From Marinicella gelatinilytica (GTDB taxonomy: Bacteria; Pseudomonadota; Gammaproteobacteria; Xanthomonadales; Marinicellaceae): 64,000 nt of DNA. The notes beneath the pieces were generated by a model. The model saw nothing but the letters and a program-made list of their open reading frames with translations. It was not told where the DNA came from and made no database searches. Where the stretch lies: assembly GCF_026410405.1 (NCBI RefSeq), contig NZ_JAPMLN010000006.1:62001-126000 (forward strand). The letters are read 5' to 3'. The translations under genes were made by a program, and so were the position numbers. Shown piece after piece: positions 61,398 through 64,000 of this stretch (positions are counted from its first letter, which is position 1; each line of letters begins with the position of its first letter).

Positions 61398-61425
61398 ATT
61401 ATATTGATGGGTCCGTTAAAAACAA
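61398..61425 (-). promoter_or_regulatory. Sigma-70 promoter of the GTPase operon
   Basis: On the minus strand TTGTTT (61425-61420), a 16-bp spacer and a perfect -10 TATAAT (61403-61398) lie about 60 bases upstream of the GTG start at 61338. The expected transcript start is near 61391. Confidence 0.65.
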
Positions 61426-61500
61426 GTGAATTTTCAACGAATGTTTAATTTTATTAATAAAACAATTAAAAAATCAAAACCAGTGATTTCATGCAATTAC

Positions 61501-61516
61501 TGTGACGAGCCTCACA
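61501..61516 (-). promoter_or_regulatory. Perfect CRP-type palindrome
   Basis: TGTGA-CGAGCC-TCACA at 61501-61516 is an exact TGTGA-N6-TCACA core. It lies between the zinc-ribbon gene and the GTPase operon, about 117 bp upstream of the predicted transcript start. This is far for direct activation but possible. A run of T follows it on the plus strand, so it could instead resemble a terminator, but no plus-strand gene ends there. Confidence 0.5.
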
Positions 61517-61540
61517 ATTTTTTTGACAATTTACGTCAGT

Positions 61541-62623
61541 TTACTGATTATAGCCAATAACCAGCGCGATAATTAATGCCAAAAATAGCACTGCACTGGC
61601 AATCTTTAACCAACTCCATGGCCGTTCACCATAAGTCTGACCTGATTGGCCATGAACCACATAGCGATAAACTTTCTTTTTATAGCTAAAAGCGGCCATA
61701 TAAATCGGTACCAAAATTAAGCGAAATTTAACCTTGTCATAGTACGAGTTAAGCTGCTGGATTTGTTGTTGATCACCACCAATATCTCGGCGCACAGACG
61801 CTCTAATGATTATCGCCATAATTGATTTTGCCTGATCATAACCGACATCGATGCCAACTTGATAAAGCTGTGACTGAAAACCACTGATATACGCCGGATT
61901 ATAATCTTGAGCTTGCTGCAAATCCCAGGTGCTGAGAAAGTTTAAAAACTTATCAGGTAATGCTTTTGACGCGAATGTATACACATATTTAAAAACATTA
62001 AAGACATGACCACTCACCGAACGCCATCGAATTTCCTGTACAGGCTGTTGTGTTGTTTGGGTTCGACCGTTTATCCGTCGGGTGACCGTTCGATAGGTGG
62101 TGTAATAGTCACCTCGCCGGCCTCTATAATCACTATTCACCTCTGCATCAAAACTCCACATTGGAATATAAACAGCCGTAACCGGTTGTGATTTAAATGC
62201 TTTTAACTTTAACTTAGAAGGTGCAAACCATAACTTTCTAAGCCATTTTTTAAATGACTGATTCGCCGTTTTATCATCCACAGCAAAGGGTAAAATAGCA
62301 TCAGGTGCCAATTGACGGTGGTTAACAGCCGGCACCACGATGTTCAGATCACAATAAGGACAATCTCCGGCATGCTGATCAACTGCCATTAAAAAAGTGG
62401 CACCACAATTACTGCAATGTAATTCCAATTGACTGGATTGCGGCTTGAGCAAGCTGATTTGCTGCTTGGTCAGTTCATAATCATGCGGACTATCTTCATA
62501 ATCACGAACAGATTCTATTGGGTTTACGGCACCGCAGCTGACACATTGCAGCGAATGTTGACCAATGGCATAATCCATGTCTGATCCACACTGCTGACAT
62601 TTAAAGTGTGCATATTGAATCAT
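61541..62623 (-). CDS. Double zinc-ribbon membrane protein (YdjG-like)
   Basis: The 360-residue product has four CxxC pairs in the first 100 residues (CQQCGS, CVSCGA, CSNCGA, CPYCD), giving two zinc ribbons. A beta-rich middle section follows, and a C-terminal membrane helix (SWLKIASAVLFLALIIALVIGY). The set resembles YdjG-type proteins that accompany SPFH (YdjI-type) proteins. The C-terminal tail helix fits a membrane-anchored partner. It lies 10 bases after the SPFH gene, so the two are one operon. Confidence 0.78.
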   Translation of the reverse strand: MIQYAHFKCQQCGSDMDYAIGQHSLQCVSCGAVNPIESVRDYEDSPHDYELTKQQISLLKPQSSQLELHCSNCGATFLMAVDQHAGDCPYCDLNIVVPAVNHRQLAPDAILPFAVDDKTANQSFKKWLRKLWFAPSKLKLKAFKSQPVTAVYIPMWSFDAEVNSDYRGRRGDYYTTYRTVTRRINGRTQTTQQPVQEIRWRSVSGHVFNVFKYVYTFASKALPDKFLNFLSTWDLQQAQDYNPAYISGFQSQLYQVGIDVGYDQAKSIMAIIIRASVRRDIGGDQQQIQQLNSYYDKVKFRLILVPIYMAAFSYKKKVYRYVVHGQSGQTYGERPWSWLKIASAVLFLALIIALVIGYNQ

Positions 62624-62633
62624 TAAATTGCCG

Positions 62634-63740
62634 TTATTTGGGCATTGGTGGCGGCTGTTGCTGTAACAGTGCTTTTATTTCTTTGACTTGATCCGCCCCA
62701 GTCCAGTCATCCAAACCGGCTGTCCACACTAACGTGTCTGCATTCAGTTGATCTTTATCGACGAGCTCTTTGATGGCCATTAAATTAAAAGGCCCAATAC
62801 GATCGCCATCTATAATCACATAGTAGTGCTTCACTTCCTTAACATTATCTGGCATGGGAGGTGGCTGCAAAGGATCAGTGTCATCACCCTTAGCCAATGC
62901 TTGGCCGAAAGATTGCGCCATACCAAACCCCATGCCCATGCCCATGGCGCCACCGGCGGCACCCGGCTGGTTAGCGGCATCACGCATGGCTTGAGCTTGT
63001 TGGTAACGGGTAAAGCGGTTAAGATCTCCCACGGCAATGGATCCGGCACGTTCGTCCAAAGCTTTTTCCACAGCCGGTGGTACCGACACATTTTCAACCA
63101 ATAATTGCTCTAATGACAAACCATAGGCAGAAAATTGCGGTAATAACTCTTGGGTAAGGAAACGACCTAAATCATCATAATTAGCAGCCAAATCCAATAC
63201 CGGCACACCAGACTGGCTAATGACTTGAGCAAAACCACTGACCACCAGGTTTTTTAATTGCCCAATGATTTCTTCCAATACAAAGTGACCATCGGTACCA
63301 ACAATTTCACGCAACAATACCGCCGGATCACTAATCTTAAAAGTATAACTGCCAAAAGCCCTGACTCGGATCACTCCAAATTCTTGATCTCGCAAGATCA
63401 AAGGATTGCGTAGCCCCCACTTCATATCAGTAAATGTACGGGTATTAAAAAAGTAAACCTCTGCCTTAAAGGGACTTTCAAAGCCATGCTTCCAGCCTTG
63501 TAAAGTGGACAAAATTGGCATATTGGCAGTTTCTAGTTGGTAAAGTCCTGGGGTGAAAATATCCGCTAATTCGCCTTCATTGACTAAGGCCGCTATTTGC
63601 CCTTCTCTAACCGTTAACATGGCACCATTTTTAATTTCATTACCATGCCGCGGAAAACGGTAAACCAATGTATGGCGACTGTCGTCAGTCCAATCAATAA
63701 CGTCAATCAATTCACCAAATAATTTATCCCATATACTCAT
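62634..63740 (-). CDS. SPFH-domain protein with C-terminal GYF-like domain (YdjI-like)
   Basis: The 368-residue product has an N-terminal SPFH (band-7) domain (about 30-245), with EVYFFNTRTFTDMKWG, VRAFGSYTFKISDPAVLLREIVGT and the helix ERAGSIAVGDLNRFTRYQQAQAM. A Gly/Met-rich low-complexity segment (about 255-280) follows. The C-terminal GYF_2-like domain is YYVIIDGDRIGPFNLMAIKELV...LVWTAGLDDW. No membrane segment is seen, so it probably associates peripherally, perhaps through the zinc-ribbon partner. The general role suggested for this family is membrane microdomain or envelope-stress functions. Confidence 0.82.
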   Translation of the reverse strand: MSIWDKLFGELIDVIDWTDDSRHTLVYRFPRHGNEIKNGAMLTVREGQIAALVNEGELADIFTPGLYQLETANMPILSTLQGWKHGFESPFKAEVYFFNTRTFTDMKWGLRNPLILRDQEFGVIRVRAFGSYTFKISDPAVLLREIVGTDGHFVLEEIIGQLKNLVVSGFAQVISQSGVPVLDLAANYDDLGRFLTQELLPQFSAYGLSLEQLLVENVSVPPAVEKALDERAGSIAVGDLNRFTRYQQAQAMRDAANQPGAAGGAMGMGMGFGMAQSFGQALAKGDDTDPLQPPPMPDNVKEVKHYYVIIDGDRIGPFNLMAIKELVDKDQLNADTLVWTAGLDDWTGADQVKEIKALLQQQPPPMPK

Positions 63741-63766
63741 TTTATGTGTGCTCCTGTTGGTTTTAT

Positions 63767-64000
63767 TTAATCCATTTGCTGCTGACTGTCATCGTGATAA
63801 TCTTGCAAATCATTTTCTAAAATTTTAGTGGCTAATTTAATAAAATCATATTCAGTCACTACCCCAACCAAGGTATTGTCCTCATCGACAATCGGCAAAC
63901 AACTAATGCGTTCAGTGCGCATTGTTTGCAAAGCTTCTACGGTGCTGGTTTGTGGGTAAGCATAAATCGGGTTCGGATTCATAATGTCTCGAATGGCAAC
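63767..64000 (-). CDS. CBS-domain protein, 5' part cut off by window edge
   Basis: The frame stays open through the right edge; 78 codons (77 residues plus stop) are visible. The visible part is the C-terminal half of a CBS-domain protein: DIMNPNPIYAYPQTSTVEALQTM, then RISCLPIVDEDNTLVGVVTEYDFIKLA, followed by a short acidic tail (DLQDYHDDSQQQMD). An internal ATG could start a shorter product, but the motif begins before it (VAIRDIM), so the gene runs beyond the window. It is 26 bases upstream of the SPFH gene and may belong to the same operon. Confidence 0.8.
   Translation of the reverse strand, partial: VAIRDIMNPNPIYAYPQTSTVEALQTMRTERISCLPIVDEDNTLVGVVTEYDFIKLATKILENDLQDYHDDSQQQMD

Noticed and set aside
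61501-61516. Palindrome read as a rho-independent terminator
   Set aside because: The T run follows on the plus strand, where no gene ends. On the minus strand, the direction of all neighbouring genes, the stem is not followed by U. The core fits a CRP site better.

Overview
This window is a chromosomal segment from a gammaproteobacterium of low-to-moderate GC content. The phylum call rests on gene neighbourhoods typical of that class: hisC-aroA-cmk-rpsA-ihfB, hemA-prfA, guaB-guaA-tadA, and tpiA-secG-tRNA-Leu-nuoA to nuoN. It also rests on protein families such as YcgL, YigZ, IhfB and CorC. The codon use and the secreted 'GHWRT-DDP' proteins suggest a marine or environmental lineage. A Marinicella-like organism is only a guess from memory. 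I see no prophage, complete insertion sequence, CRISPR array or rRNA.

Layout. 1-1.0 kb: a truncated secreted protein divergent from an orphan receiver-HPt phosphorelay protein. 1.0-6.4 kb (minus): hisC, a fused aroA-cmk gene, rpsA and ihfB. 6.5-7.9 kb (plus): hemN behind an FNR-type promoter. 8.0-27.7 kb (minus): one almost gapless co-directional run, read from the far end as nuoA to nuoN (complete 14-subunit complex I), purE, purK, hemA, prfA and a TPR lipoprotein. 27.7-33.6 kb (minus): tRNA-Leu(GAG), secG, tpiA, gyrA, tgt and a low-molecular-weight phosphatase. 33.7-36.1 kb: PPK2 kinase, YcgL, a small secreted protein and a YeiH-type permease.

36.1-61.4 kb is more accessory. It holds two tandem paralogous secreted proteins of about 550 residues. 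Next comes a divergent TetR-linked module (acyl-CoA dehydrogenase, APH-type kinase, three reductases) that looks like a 4-hydroxyacyl-CoA or related short-acid catabolic system. Sulfur and redox genes follow (persulfide-dioxygenase-like MBL protein, DUF3365 haem protein, aldo/keto reductase, cystathionine beta-synthase), then an OmpA/DUF4398 envelope pair, a lytic transglycosylase, tadA, guaA and guaB. A 297-bp MITE-like element sits between guaB and xseA. After a YigZ protein, a DUF4105 protein and a CorC protein comes a compact operon of a Ras/Arf-like GTPase, two Roadblock/LC7-type proteins and a small partner. I consider this operon the most interesting system in the window.

61.5-64 kb (minus): a double zinc-ribbon membrane protein, an SPFH protein with a GYF-like tail, and a truncated CBS-domain protein.

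Functionally the window combines aerobic respiration (complex I), haem synthesis with an anaerobic branch, purine synthesis, translation and DNA topology housekeeping, plus a signalling and envelope-stress accessory zone. All functional calls come from reading motifs and family memory. No database search was run.
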